A DNA stretch of 41,647 bases from Terribacillus halophilus (lineage in GTDB: Bacteria; Bacillota; Bacilli; Bacillales; Amphibacillaceae): NCBI RefSeq assembly GCF_900162685.1, contig NZ_LT727828.1, positions 1,435,909-1,477,555 of the forward strand, written 5' to 3'. The notes under the pieces are model-generated. The model was not told the DNA's origin, did no database searches, and saw only the letters and a program-made list of their open reading frames with translations. Positions 1 through 10,093 of the stretch are shown here, piece by piece. Position numbers and translations under genes: made by a program. The first letter of the stretch is position 1. Each line of letters opens with the position of its first letter.

Positions 1-407
1 TTATTGGCATGATTGGCAAGGGTTTTATGCTGCTAGTCGGCATTACGCATGAAGATACAGAAGCGGACTTGGATTATATTGTGAATAAATTAATCCATCT
101 TCGTGTTTTTGAAGATGCTGACGGTAAAATGAACGACTCACTTCTTCAAGTAGGCGGGGAAGTTCTGTCTGTTTCGCAATTCACTTTATACGCAGATACT
201 CGGAAAGGGCGCCGTCCCAGCTTCACTGACGCCGCTAAGCCGGAAGTTGCCAAAAAGTTATATGAAAAATTCAATAAAAAACTGACCGAAGCGGGAGTTA
301 CTGTCGAAACGGGCGAATTTGGTGCGCATATGGATGTCCAGCTTATTAATGAAGGACCTGTCACCATTGTGCTTGATAGTGCTGATAGACCAAACAAGGA
401 AGCGTAA
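1..407 (+). CDS. dtd: D-aminoacyl-tRNA deacylase, 5' end cut by window
   Basis: This enzyme hydrolyses D-amino acids, such as D-Tyr, from mischarged tRNAs in the cytoplasm. About 134 residues are visible. Compared with the usual ~147, roughly 15-20 N-terminal residues lie before base 1, and the reading frame is open to the left edge. The catalytic SQFTL motif (Thr nucleophile) followed by YADT and the C-terminal NEGPVT motif, which forms the cross-subunit Gly-cisPro site, are both present. In relatives dtd follows relA. The stop codon TAA lies in the loop of the terminator at 392-424, so the transcript probably ends here and the next gene needs its own promoter. Confidence 0.95.
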   Translation, partial: IGMIGKGFMLLVGITHEDTEADLDYIVNKLIHLRVFEDADGKMNDSLLQVGGEVLSVSQFTLYADTRKGRRPSFTDAAKPEVAKKLYEKFNKKLTEAGVTVETGEFGAHMDVQLINEGPVTIVLDSADRPNKEA

Positions 408-424
408 TGCTTTCTTGTTTTTTT
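392..424 (+). terminator. Intrinsic terminator of dtd
   Basis: An 11-bp stem (393-403 with 409-419, one G-T wobble) closes a five-base loop that contains most of the dtd stop codon. A run of T follows immediately. Confidence 0.85.
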
Positions 425-454
425 GTATAGTGAATCGGAAATAGGGAAATGATA
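425..454 (+). promoter_or_regulatory. Possible SigF-type forespore promoter before the small gene at 488
   Basis: GTATA at 425-429 fits the SigF -35 pattern GYWTA. GGGAAATGATA at 444-454 fits the -10 pattern GGNRAANANTW with one mismatch. The spacer is 14 bases, 1-2 shorter than usual, so this is only a candidate. No good SigA promoter is seen between the dtd terminator and the small gene. Confidence 0.3.
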
Positions 455-487
455 GTAGCAGAATAAAACGATAAAGGTGTGAACAGC

Positions 488-658
488 ATGCGCAGCAGCG
501 AAGCACAAAATCGTGTATTTGGCACAGTTGGATTAGAAGGTATGCAGCAGAGAAGAGATCCGGCATCTCTAACAAGTGATTCTTATATCCCTGCATTTTG
601 CGGAGAAGCAGATGCACTGGAACGAAAAAAATTACAAGAACAACTAAAACAATCTTGA
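488..658 (+). CDS. Small hypothetical protein, 56 aa
   Basis: This ATG-started frame of 56 codons follows a ribosome-binding-site-like AAAGGTG seven bases upstream. The product is hydrophilic, with one Cys and no membrane segment or signal peptide. Its C-terminal 20 residues are charged and probably helical. It occupies the whole space between the dtd terminator and the hisS promoter, and its TGA stop is shared with the hisS -35 box (655-660). I do not recognise a family. B. subtilis also has small genes in this interval (for example yrzK, from memory), but I cannot confirm homology. The candidate forespore promoter at 425-454 would make it a sporulation gene, which is inference. Confidence 0.55.
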   Translation: MRSSEAQNRVFGTVGLEGMQQRRDPASLTSDSYIPAFCGEADALERKKLQEQLKQS

Positions 659-684
659 CAATCTTTCTTACAAACAGGTACTAT
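655..684 (+). promoter_or_regulatory. SigA-type promoter of the hisS-aspS leader
   Basis: TTGACA at 655-660 and TACTAT at 679-684 are separated by 18 bases. Transcription would start near 690, just before the T-box leader. The -35 box overlaps the stop codon of the upstream small gene. Confidence 0.8.
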
Positions 685-689
685 TATTA

Positions 690-943
690 CAATCTAAAGA
701 ATCCGGAAATCCAATGAGGGAAACAGTAAGTCGAACTCCCTGTGAACAGAGACTAGGCGCCATAGGCTGGAAGCGCCCGGCACAGCTTCGACTGAAAGAC
801 ATTCCTTAGGAGCATTGTCGAACTAACAGTAGACAATGACGTAGCAGGCGTTAACTGCCCAAAGTGGGATACAGCTGTATCCAACTAGGGTGGCAACGCG
901 GGAAAAACTCCCGTCCCTTGATGCAAAGGGACGGGGGTTTTTT
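690..943 (+). promoter_or_regulatory. T-box leader of hisS-aspS (Asp-type specifier)
   Basis: This tRNA-sensing leader lets transcription read through when a tRNA is uncharged. The base of stem I pairs AGGGAA (near 717) with TTCCTT (near 802), and GTCGAA (730-735) pairs with TTCGAC (near 786-791). An AGTA element lies in the 5' half. The specifier is GAC (Asp) at 798-800, preceded by GAAA and followed by A; CAT (His) overlaps it at 800-802. The T-box core AGGGTGGCAACGCGGG is at 887-902. Its TGGC at 891-894 would pair with a GCCA 3' end, that is discriminator G73, which fits tRNA-Asp rather than bacterial tRNA-His (C73). The terminator follows at 908-943. Confidence 0.93.
908..943 (+). terminator. 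T-box-controlled terminator before hisS
   Basis: A GC-rich stem, CCCGTCCCTT paired with AAAGGGACGGG around a short loop, is followed by six T. It competes with the antiterminator that includes the T-box core at 887-902. Confidence 0.92.
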
Positions 944-995
944 GTCGTTATTTGGGATTTCCGGAGATTGGGTCACTAGTCGAGGAGGTAATCGT

Positions 996-2288
996 ATGGA
1001 CATGAAAGCGCCAAGAGGTACGCAGGATATTTTACCTGGTACATCAGAGAAATGGCAGTACGCAGAAAAAGTGCTGACGGATTTGGCAAGCAAATTCAAT
1101 TACAAAGAAATTCGGGTGCCAATTTTTGAGCACACAGAATTATTTCTGCGCGGAGTTGGAGAAACAACAGATATTGTACAGAAAGAAATGTACACATTCA
1201 AAGATAAAGGCGACCGCAGCTTAACGCTTAGACCGGAAGGAACTGCTTCCGTAGTCCGTGCGTATGTGCAAAACAAGCTTTACGGTCAGCCAGAACAGCC
1301 AACTAAACTTTTCTATCATGGGCCAATGTTCCGCTATGAACGTCCGCAGCAAGGCCGTATGCGTCAATTCGTACAATTTGGTGTTGAAGCTTTAGGAAGT
1401 GAAGATCCGTCCATCGATGCGGAAGTAATTTCTTTAGCGATGAGCGGTTATCAGCAATTTGGCTTGAAATCGTTGAAGCTGATTATTAACACACTTGGTG
1501 ATAAAGAGAGCCGTGAAGCACACCGGACAGCTTTGATTGAACACTTCACACCTGTAAAAGACGAGCTGTGCAGTGACTGTCAAAACCGTTTGGAAAAGAA
1601 CCCGCTGCGCATCCTTGACTGTAAAAAGGACCGGGAGCACCCGAAAGTGAAAAGTGCACCATCTATCCACGATTATTTAAATGTGGAATCAAAATCTTAT
1701 TTTGACGAAGTAAAAGCGAATCTGGATGCGATGGAGATTCCTTATGTAGTGGATCCTAATCTAGTAAGAGGATTGGATTACTATAATCACACAGCATTTG
1801 AGATTATGAGCGATGCAGAAGGTTTCGGCGCGTTGACAACATTAACAGGCGGCGGGCGCTACAATGGTTTGGTCGAAGAAGTGGGCGGACCATCTACTCC
1901 TGGTATCGGTTATGCATTAAGTATTGAACGACTCTTGTTTGCCCTCGAAGCAGAAGGTATCGAACTGCCTGTTAACACAGGTACCGATGTTTATGTTGTT
2001 GCACTAGGTGATGATGCTGTTCAAAAAGAGGCTGCAAAGCTTACATTCCAGCTGCGTCTGGCAGGAGTGACAGCAGATAAGGATTATCTTGGCAAGAAGA
2101 TGAAGGGCCAATTTAAATCAGCTGATCGTCAGCAAGCGAAATTTGTTGTTGTATTAGGAGAAGATGAGCTGGAAAAAGGTGTTATCTCTCTTCGTAACAT
2201 GCAGGACGGACAGCAAAATGAAGTGGCAATCAAGGAAGCTGTAGAGACAATTAAGCAGCAGTTGGATGGAGGAAAAGCGGATGAGTGA
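996..2288 (+). CDS. hisS: Histidyl-tRNA synthetase
   Basis: This class II synthetase charges tRNA-His with histidine and is 430 aa, normal for the family. Visible are motif 2 ([11 protein letters not shown], residues 111-121), the histidine-specific segment around [12 protein letters not shown] (258-269), motif 3 ending in SIERL (~309-313) and a C-terminal anticodon-binding domain from about 330. The frame is open upstream through the T-box, but ATG 996 has a strong AGGAGG site and matches the family N-terminus, which begins near [11 protein letters not shown]. It is co-transcribed with aspS, which overlaps it by 8 bases, and is controlled by the T-box leader at 690-943. Confidence 0.97.
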   Translation: MDMKAPRGTQDILPGTSEKWQYAEKVLTDLASKFNYKEIRVPIFEHTELFLRGVGETTDIVQKEMYTFKDKGDRSLTLRPEGTASVVRAYVQNKLYGQPEQPTKLFYHGPMFRYERPQQGRMRQFVQFGVEALGSEDPSIDAEVISLAMSGYQQFGLKSLKLIINTLGDKESREAHRTALIEHFTPVKDELCSDCQNRLEKNPLRILDCKKDREHPKVKSAPSIHDYLNVESKSYFDEVKANLDAMEIPYVVDPNLVRGLDYYNHTAFEIMSDAEGFGALTTLTGGGRYNGLVEEVGGPSTPGIGYALSIERLLFALEAEGIELPVNTGTDVYVVALGDDAVQKEAAKLTFQLRLAGVTADKDYLGKKMKGQFKSADRQQAKFVVVLGEDELEKGVISLRNMQDGQQNEVAIKEAVETIKQQLDGGKADE

Positions 2289-4065
2289 AAGACAAAAGGC
2301 AGGTTTGCTGCGAACGAGTCATGCAGGTGAAATCGTAACAATTAAAGGATGGGTGCAGAAGCGCCGTGACTTAGGCGGATTAATTTTTGCAGACATTCGC
2401 GACCGCTCAGGTATTGTGCAAGTTGTATTTAATCCGGATGTTTCCAAGGAAGCACTGGCAACTGCTGAGCAAATCCGTTCTGAATTCGTTGTAAGTATCA
2501 CTGGTAAAGTGCTGGAAAGAGAAGAAGCAACGAAAAACGGCAACATGGCTACAGGTGCTATTGAAATTGCAGCAGAAGAAATAAGCATCTTGAACAAAGC
2601 GAAAAGCCCGGCGTTCCAAATTGAAGATGATGTTGATGCATCTGAAGACGTACGCTTGAAATACCGCTACCTTGATTTGCGCAGAAAGCCGCTGCAAGAG
2701 ACATTCCGTCTCCGCCATCAGGCGACGCAAGCAATCCGCAACTTCTTGAACGAAGAAGAATTCTATGAAATGGAAACACCGATGCTGACGAAGAGCACAC
2801 CGGAAGGCGCTCGTGACTATCTCGTGCCAAGCCGCGTGCACCCTGGTGAATTTTATGCCCTTCCACAGTCACCGCAGCTATTCAAACAGCTGCTTATGAT
2901 CTCTGGATTTGAAAAATATTATCAAATCGCTCGTTGTTTCCGTGACGAAGATTTACGTGCTGACCGTCAGCCGGAATTTACACAGATTGATATTGAGACT
3001 TCTTTCATGACAACAGAAGACATCATCAGCATGACAGAGCGAATGATGAAGCGTGTGATGAAGGAAGTAAAAGATGTAGACGTACAAGTGCCATTCCCGC
3101 GCCTTCCTTATGCGGAAGCGATGGAACGTTTTGGATCCGATAAGCCGGATACACGTTTTGGGTTAGAACTTGTAGATGTAAGAGAAGCAGTGAAGTCTGC
3201 AGAATTCAAAGTCTTCCAGGATGCAATTCAGAATAACGGCCGCGTTAGTGCCATCAATGTCAAAGGACAGGCAGCTAACTTCTCCCGAAAAGATATTGAT
3301 GCGCTAACGGACTTTGTCAAAATTTACGGAGCTAAAGGATTGGCATGGGTAAAAGTCGAAGAGGACGGCGCTTTGAAAGGGCCAATTGCTAAATTCTTGG
3401 ACGAGACAGCACAAAGTCAGCTGAAAGACGTTCTTTCTGCTGAAGCCGGAGACTTGCTTGTGTTCGTAGCGGATAAAACGAAAGTTGTGTTTGACAGCTT
3501 AGGTGCGCTGCGCAGCAAACTTGGCCGTGAGCTAGGTTTAATCGATGAATCTCTGTTCAACTTCCTTTGGGTAACAGATTGGCCGTTGTTTGAATACGAC
3601 GAAGAAGAGGGTCGTTACTATGCAGCACACCATCCGTTCACAATGCCGGCAGCTGCAGATATCGATAAACTTGAAACGGACCCTGCGTCTGTTAAAGCAG
3701 AAGCTTACGACATTGTACTTAACGGTTATGAGCTAGGCGGCGGTTCTCAGCGTATCTACCAAATGGATCTGCAAAACCGCATGTTCGAAGTATTAGGATT
3801 CTCGAATGAAGAAGCACAAGAGCAATTCGGTTTCTTATTGGATGCATTGGAATCTGGTGCTCCTCCGCATGGCGGTATTGCACTCGGTTATGACCGTTTT
3901 ATTATGCTTCTGTCTGGCAGTACAAACCTTCGAGATACAATTTTGTTCCCGAAAACAGCTTCTGCGGCCGATCCTTTAACAGATGCTCCAGATCCTGTGA
4001 GCAAGAAACAGCTGGATGAACTTTATTTAGATATTCAAAAGAAATCTGCTGGAAAAGACGAATAG
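2281..4065 (+). CDS. aspS: Aspartyl-tRNA synthetase, bacterial type
   Basis: This class II synthetase charges tRNA-Asp and is 594 aa. An N-terminal OB-fold anticodon-binding domain covers roughly 1-105. It is followed by the QSPQ aspartate-binding segment, motif 2 ([16 protein letters not shown], about 220-235), the inserted bacterial GAD domain (~290-415) and motif 3 GIALGYDRF (532-540). ATG 2281 is chosen because GGAGGA lies about ten bases upstream inside the hisS end, giving an 8-base hisS/aspS overlap typical of translational coupling. Whether the enzyme is discriminating or also makes Asp-tRNA-Asn cannot be told from sequence alone. It shares the hisS T-box, whose specifier matches this enzyme's amino acid. 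Confidence 0.97.
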   Translation: MSERQKAGLLRTSHAGEIVTIKGWVQKRRDLGGLIFADIRDRSGIVQVVFNPDVSKEALATAEQIRSEFVVSITGKVLEREEATKNGNMATGAIEIAAEEISILNKAKSPAFQIEDDVDASEDVRLKYRYLDLRRKPLQETFRLRHQATQAIRNFLNEEEFYEMETPMLTKSTPEGARDYLVPSRVHPGEFYALPQSPQLFKQLLMISGFEKYYQIARCFRDEDLRADRQPEFTQIDIETSFMTTEDIISMTERMMKRVMKEVKDVDVQVPFPRLPYAEAMERFGSDKPDTRFGLELVDVREAVKSAEFKVFQDAIQNNGRVSAINVKGQAANFSRKDIDALTDFVKIYGAKGLAWVKVEEDGALKGPIAKFLDETAQSQLKDVLSAEAGDLLVFVADKTKVVFDSLGALRSKLGRELGLIDESLFNFLWVTDWPLFEYDEEEGRYYAAHHPFTMPAAADIDKLETDPASVKAEAYDIVLNGYELGGGSQRIYQMDLQNRMFEVLGFSNEEAQEQFGFLLDALESGAPPHGGIALGYDRFIMLLSGSTNLRDTILFPKTASAADPLTDAPDPVSKKQLDELYLDIQKKSAGKDE

Positions 4066-4074
4066 ACTTACCAG

Positions 4075-4103
4075 TTGAAATATGAATTTATCCATGCTAA
4101 GAT
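4075..4103 (+). promoter_or_regulatory. SigA promoter of 6S RNA
   Basis: TTGAAA at 4075-4080 and TAAGAT at 4098-4103 are exactly 17 bases apart. Transcription would start near 4110, just before the 6S closing stem. Confidence 0.8.
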
Positions 4104-4109
4104 AAGTTC

Positions 4110-4310
4110 ATAAACAAATAGCAATCCTGATGTGTACGTTCTTCATATGTTTTGACCGATTACAATGAAGTACGGGAGCCCGAAAGTCTTTACATGGCAT
4201 GCAAGCCTCCAACGAGTGGACGCATAAAGTGTGAATCAGGGCACCCACCTGCTGAGAGCGGGTTCAAAACTTCAATAGGACGGCACAATTGGGATTGCTA
4301 TTTTCCTTTT
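4110..4310 (+). ncRNA. ssrS: 6S RNA (6S-1/BsrA type)
   Basis: 6S RNA mimics an open promoter and sequesters SigA-RNA polymerase in stationary phase. The ends form a perfect 11-bp closing stem (4117-4127 with 4292-4302). Inside are segments typical of the Bacillus 6S-1 family: a GGGAGCCCG block near 4174-4182 and GGGCACCCACCTG near 4239-4251 followed by GCGGGTTCAAAAC. Its place just after aspS matches my recollection of B. subtilis bsrA. The length of about 190-200 nt fits. A good SigA promoter precedes it and a terminator follows at 4320-4356. Exact ends are inferred. Confidence 0.9.
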
Positions 4311-4319
4311 AAAACGAAC

Positions 4320-4356
4320 AAAGCAGCACAACCCCTATGGGATGTGCTGCTTTTTT
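4320..4356 (+). terminator. Terminator between 6S RNA and the rsfA-like gene
   Basis: Stem AAGCAGCACA paired with TGTGCTGCTT around a ~12-base loop, followed by six T on the plus strand. The minus-strand rsfA-like stop codon (4355-4357) abuts it, so the hairpin may serve both directions, less strongly on the minus strand. Confidence 0.8.
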
Positions 4357-5116
4357 ATTTGGCAACTTGTTCTAAGTTGCCGTTTTTGTCCATCCGGAAA
4401 GCGGCTGGAGAGAATGCATCTTGATCGTCGAAGATTACCATCTTGCGTGCACGATCCATGATTTGGATGAGTACTTGATAATCCCCTTTCATCGTTTTCA
4501 ACTGATTCTTTAAAGACTCGCATTCGTCAGCCAGCTGTTGGTTTTCTTGTCGAAGATTATAATTTTCTGCCTCCAGCTGATGAATCGTATGCTGGTTCGT
4601 TTCGCTAGTTTGATAACCTTGCTCCAATGTTTGTAAGAACGTAATAACTTGGGGAAGACTTAGTTCGTCAGTATGCTGCTCGCTGACAGCTGGTTGTTTT
4701 TCAGTATCATTATTAGGATACTCAGTATGTTCACCGACAATAAATGTCTCTTGCGCTATCTCGGCTTCAAATCGAGCTGTATCTTCGTCCATTGTAATTG
4801 GGAAAGTCCCTTGTCTTTCGGGAACGTGTGCGACTGGTTCTGTGCGCATTGCCGGAACAGCTTTTGACTGCGCTCTTTGTTCAGCGCGCTTTTTCTCTTT
4901 GCGCTGGCGTTTCGCAATTGCTACCGCTTGTTCGTAGCGGTTGCGAATCTCGGCATTCCAGCGGAAACCGCAAGCAGCTGAGGTACGGTTCAATTTATCT
5001 CCAACTTCATCAAAGGCGCGCAGCTGGGTGCTGCCTTCTCTTATATGCCGAAGCACGGTTTCGGCGAGTAACAAATCGTCTTCATGACTCCATGCATCCT
5101 GTCTTACTTTAACCAT
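4355..5116 (-). CDS. rsfA: RsfA-family (Myb/SANT-like) transcription regulator
   Basis: B. subtilis RsfA is a prespore regulator that fine-tunes SigF-dependent genes. This 253-aa protein has the family's N-terminal Myb-like DNA-binding segment (residues 1-55: RQDAW, EDDLLLAETVLRHI, GSTQL, RTSAACGFRWN). A basic Lys/Arg/Gln linker follows, then an acidic middle and a C-terminal coiled coil (roughly 165-220). I chose ATG 5116 because the protein then starts MVKVRQDAW like relatives and GGAGTG lies nine bases upstream. A GTG four codons earlier has a poorer site. Several paralogues exist in this family (RsfA, YlbO/GerR), so the orthologue is uncertain and the symbol denotes the family. Confidence 0.85.
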   Translation of the reverse strand: MVKVRQDAWSHEDDLLLAETVLRHIREGSTQLRAFDEVGDKLNRTSAACGFRWNAEIRNRYEQAVAIAKRQRKEKKRAEQRAQSKAVPAMRTEPVAHVPERQGTFPITMDEDTARFEAEIAQETFIVGEHTEYPNNDTEKQPAVSEQHTDELSLPQVITFLQTLEQGYQTSETNQHTIHQLEAENYNLRQENQQLADECESLKNQLKTMKGDYQVLIQIMDRARKMVIFDDQDAFSPAAFRMDKNGNLEQVAK

Positions 5117-5222
5117 ATGAGCTAACACTCCATTTCTTATCTGTTAATCTACAAACATAGAAAGTAATAAAAACTGTTAGACACATTGTTGCCGTAAGCA
5201 GCTGCTCCTATACATGTGCAAG

Positions 5223-6491
5223 TTATTTTCTTTTCGTTACACGTTCATAGACTTGCTTGAGTGCTTGTTCAAATTTACCAGTGTCGACTGGTTCGTAATA
5301 GCGTCGCTTCTTTAATAGATCTGGCAAGTATTGCTGTTCTACCCAGGCGCCGGGATAGTCATGCGGATATTGATAACCGATACCGCGCCCCATCTGTTTG
5401 GCTCCTGCATAATGTGCATCTTTTAAGTGAGCAGGTACCTCGCCGACTTTTCCGGAACGGATGTCAGACAATGCTGCGTTAATCCCTTTATAGGCACTGT
5501 TCGATTTAGGCGACAAACATAGCTCAACGAGGGCATTTGCGAGAGGGATACGAGCTTCTGGAAAACCAACGCGTTCTGCTGCTTCCACTGCAGCCAGTGC
5601 CCGAGGCCCTGCTTGCGGGTTAGCCAGACCAATATCTTCATATGCACATACAATCATACGGCGGGCGATGCTGTCGAGATCACCGGCTTCAATCAAGCGA
5701 GCCAAATAATGCAATGCTGCGTCCACATCACTTCCCCGAATGGATTTTTGAAATGCGCTGAGCACATCATAATGCGCATCTCCGTCCTTGTCGTGAGAGA
5801 AGCTTTTTTTTTGCATACAAGCTTCTGCTACTTCCAGGTCGATTTCGACGATACCATCATGCGCTGGTGTGGAATAAGCAGCTAGTTCGAGTCCATTCAA
5901 AGCTGAACGTAAATCGCCGCCTGAAGACCCAGCAAAATGATCCAGTGCATCTGTGGTTATTTCCAGCTGCATGTCGCCTAATCCTTGTGTGCCGTCATGA
6001 ACTGCCCGTTGCAGAGCTTCTTTCACATCGCTAGGTTCCAGACTATGCAACTCAAACAAATGACAGCGGCTTCGGATTGCCGGATTTATAGAATGATAGG
6101 GATTGCTGGTCGTACAGCCTATTAAGGTAATCAAATTGCTTTCGATGTGCGGCAGGAGAAAATCCTGCTTTGCTTTGTCGAGCCGATGCACTTCATCTAG
6201 TATAAGCACAAGCTGCCCGCTCATTTTTGCTTCTTCAACAGCAATTTCCATATCTTTCTTCTTATCTACAACAGCATTTAATAATTTATAACGAATCTGC
6301 ACACTTGAAGCGAGTGCGATTGCCATAGAGGTTTTTCCCGTGCCGGGCGGGCCATAAAGAATCATCGAGCTTAGCCGGTCTGCTTCCACCATTCGGCGAA
6401 TCATTTTTCCCTCTGCAACGAGATGTTTTTGTCCGATAATTTGACTGATGTCTTTCGGCCGCATACGGTATGCTAATGGTTGCTTCGCCAA
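5223..6491 (-). CDS. rarA: Replication-associated recombination protein A (AAA+ ATPase)
   Basis: RarA (MgsA, B. subtilis YrvN) is a clamp-loader-like AAA+ ATPase that acts at stalled replication forks. This 422-aa protein shows Walker A GPPGTGKTS (47-55), Walker B DEVHR (99-103), a sensor-1 region with CTTSNP and the arginine-finger region IRSRCHLFEL (around 140). The C-terminal half carries the family's oligomerisation region, with DIGLANPQA and YPHDYPGAWV. The start is TTG 6491 with GGAGG upstream; no ATG fits. It is divergent from cymR, as in relatives. Confidence 0.96.
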   Translation of the reverse strand: MAKQPLAYRMRPKDISQIIGQKHLVAEGKMIRRMVEADRLSSMILYGPPGTGKTSMAIALASSVQIRYKLLNAVVDKKKDMEIAVEEAKMSGQLVLILDEVHRLDKAKQDFLLPHIESNLITLIGCTTSNPYHSINPAIRSRCHLFELHSLEPSDVKEALQRAVHDGTQGLGDMQLEITTDALDHFAGSSGGDLRSALNGLELAAYSTPAHDGIVEIDLEVAEACMQKKSFSHDKDGDAHYDVLSAFQKSIRGSDVDAALHYLARLIEAGDLDSIARRMIVCAYEDIGLANPQAGPRALAAVEAAERVGFPEARIPLANALVELCLSPKSNSAYKGINAALSDIRSGKVGEVPAHLKDAHYAGAKQMGRGIGYQYPHDYPGAWVEQQYLPDLLKKRRYYEPVDTGKFEQALKQVYERVTKRK

Positions 6492-6563
6492 TTTTATTCC
6501 TCCATCCTGTTTCTGCTTGTCTTAGCGTATCCACCAGTTCGGTAAAATGCAAGCCACTTGCTA

Positions 6564-6591
6564 TTCATGATATAATATTTTCTGGTATAAT
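6564..6591 (+). promoter_or_regulatory. Extended -10 promoter of cymR
   Basis: A perfect TATAAT at 6586-6591 is preceded by TGG, giving the TGN extended -10 form. The -35 (TTCATG, 6564-6569, 16-base spacer) is weak, as extended -10 promoters allow. A second TATAAT lies at 6571-6576. Confidence 0.65.
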
Positions 6592-6649
6592 AATCGGTAT
6601 TGTTTTTGGACTAAAGAATTATTGAAGCAGTTATGAGGAGTTTTTAGAG

Positions 6650-7069
6650 ATGAAAATATCGACTAAAGGACGATATGGCTTAACGATTATGATCGCTTTA
6701 GGAAAACAGTATGGAGAAGGACCTGTTTCCTTGAAGACGATAGCGACTGAACATAAATTATCTGAGCATTATTTGGAGCAGCTTGCTGCTCCGCTTCGAA
6801 ATGCCTGTTTAGTAAAAAGTATCCGCGGAGCAAAAGGCGGCTACATGTTAGCGTCACCGCCTGCTGACATTACAGCGGGAGATATTATTCGAACATTGGA
6901 AGGACCAATCACTCCTGTTGAAGGAATCGAAGAAGAAGAGCCGGCGAAGCAGCAGCTTTGGCTTCGTATTCGTGACGCGGTTAGAGATGTTTTGGATACA
7001 ACAACGTTAGAGGATCTGTGCCGGCATGGTGATGAAGAAAGCAAAGATCCTTATATGTTTTATATTTAA
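6650..7069 (+). CDS. cymR: Rrf2-family cysteine metabolism repressor CymR
   Basis: CymR represses cystine uptake and sulfur-assimilation genes; in B. subtilis it works in complex with CysK. The 139-aa protein begins MKISTKGRYGLT and ends in YMFYI, both hallmarks of CymR. Its N-terminal winged helix includes SEHYLEQL and VKSIRGAKGGY. It lacks the three clustered Cys of IscR-type Fe-S regulators; the Cys at 53 and 124 are not so arranged. GAGGAG precedes ATG 6650. It is followed after 15 bases by iscS and then mnmA, linking cysteine sensing to tRNA thiolation. Confidence 0.93.
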   Translation: MKISTKGRYGLTIMIALGKQYGEGPVSLKTIATEHKLSEHYLEQLAAPLRNACLVKSIRGAKGGYMLASPPADITAGDIIRTLEGPITPVEGIEEEEPAKQQLWLRIRDAVRDVLDTTTLEDLCRHGDEESKDPYMFYI

Positions 7070-7084
7070 TGGAGGCAAGCAGTT

Positions 7085-9351
<2,267 letters not shown>

Positions 9352-9356
9352 TTTAG

Positions 9357-9382
9357 AAACCCTTGTCATTAGGCAAGGGTTT
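9357..9382 (+). terminator. Stem-loop after mnmA, weak terminator
   Basis: A perfect 9-bp stem (9357-9365 with 9374-9382) ends in TTT followed by CCCTT. The short T tract suggests partial termination or mRNA end protection. Confidence 0.5.
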
Positions 9383-9405
9383 CCCTTACATAGAGGAGTG
9401 TAACA

Positions 9406-10080
9406 ATGGATCATATTAAAGAAGGAATAGACTGTCTGCAAAAGCAGGATTTAGAAGGAGCGGCAAAGCATTTTAATGCAGCTATTGAAGAAAAACCAAA
9501 TGACCCTGTTGGATACGTTAATTTTGGTAATCTGCTAATGCGTATGAATGACTTGGAAAAAGCGGAGCGCTTCTTTCAACGCGCCATTGAACTGGACAGC
9601 AAAGCAGCTACTGCTTACTACGGGTTGGGCAGCTTGTATTATACGGCTGAGCAGTATGAAAAAGCGGTTAAGCAGCTGATGGAAGCAGCAAAGCTTGGGT
9701 TGGAAGAAGGCGATGTGCATTTTCTTTTAGGTATGTCCCTACAGCAGACAGGCAAGGAAAAGCTGGCACTGCCTTACTTGCAGCGGGCGGCAGAACTAGA
9801 AAACAGGGATGCAGCAATTGTATTTCAATACGGTTTAGCATTAGCGAATGCAGGAGAAGTCGATACGGCGCAGCAAGTGCTGCTTGATTTACTGGAATGG
9901 AGTCCACAGCATAGTGATGCCCTTTATAATGTTGGCGTTGCTTATCTGTATCAGCAGCAGCTCGACAAAGCGCATGCGTACATGGAGAAGGCAATTGAAG
10001 TACAGCCGAATCATGAGATGGCGATTCACGGTAAAGCACAGATTGAACTGATTAAGGAGCAAATCGAGAACGAAGAGTAA
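9406..10080 (+). CDS. yrrB: Tetratricopeptide repeat protein (YrrB-like)
   Basis: This 224-aa soluble protein is built almost wholly of TPR helical hairpins, which usually bind partner proteins. Five to six repeats of about 34 residues are visible, with typical W/Y/G/A/P positions such as PNDPVGYVNFGNLLMRM, SKAATAYYGLGSLYY and PQHSDALYNVGVAYLY. It has no signal peptide or enzyme domain. GAGGAG precedes ATG 9406. It sits between mnmA and recD2 exactly as yrrB does in B. subtilis, with 13 bases to recD2. The role is unknown. Confidence 0.88.
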   Translation: MDHIKEGIDCLQKQDLEGAAKHFNAAIEEKPNDPVGYVNFGNLLMRMNDLEKAERFFQRAIELDSKAATAYYGLGSLYYTAEQYEKAVKQLMEAAKLGLEEGDVHFLLGMSLQQTGKEKLALPYLQRAAELENRDAAIVFQYGLALANAGEVDTAQQVLLDLLEWSPQHSDALYNVGVAYLYQQQLDKAHAYMEKAIEVQPNHEMAIHGKAQIELIKEQIENEE

Positions 10081-10093
10081 GGAGCACAGGCGT

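Noticed and set aside
864-995. N-terminal extension of hisS by 44 codons
   Set aside because: It would translate the T-box antiterminator and terminator; ATG 996 has AGGAGG and the family N-terminus.
4152-4424. 90-codon plus-strand frame across the 6S RNA region
   Set aside because: The sequence is explained by the 6S RNA stems and terminator; the frame runs through the terminator into rsfA-like coding sequence.
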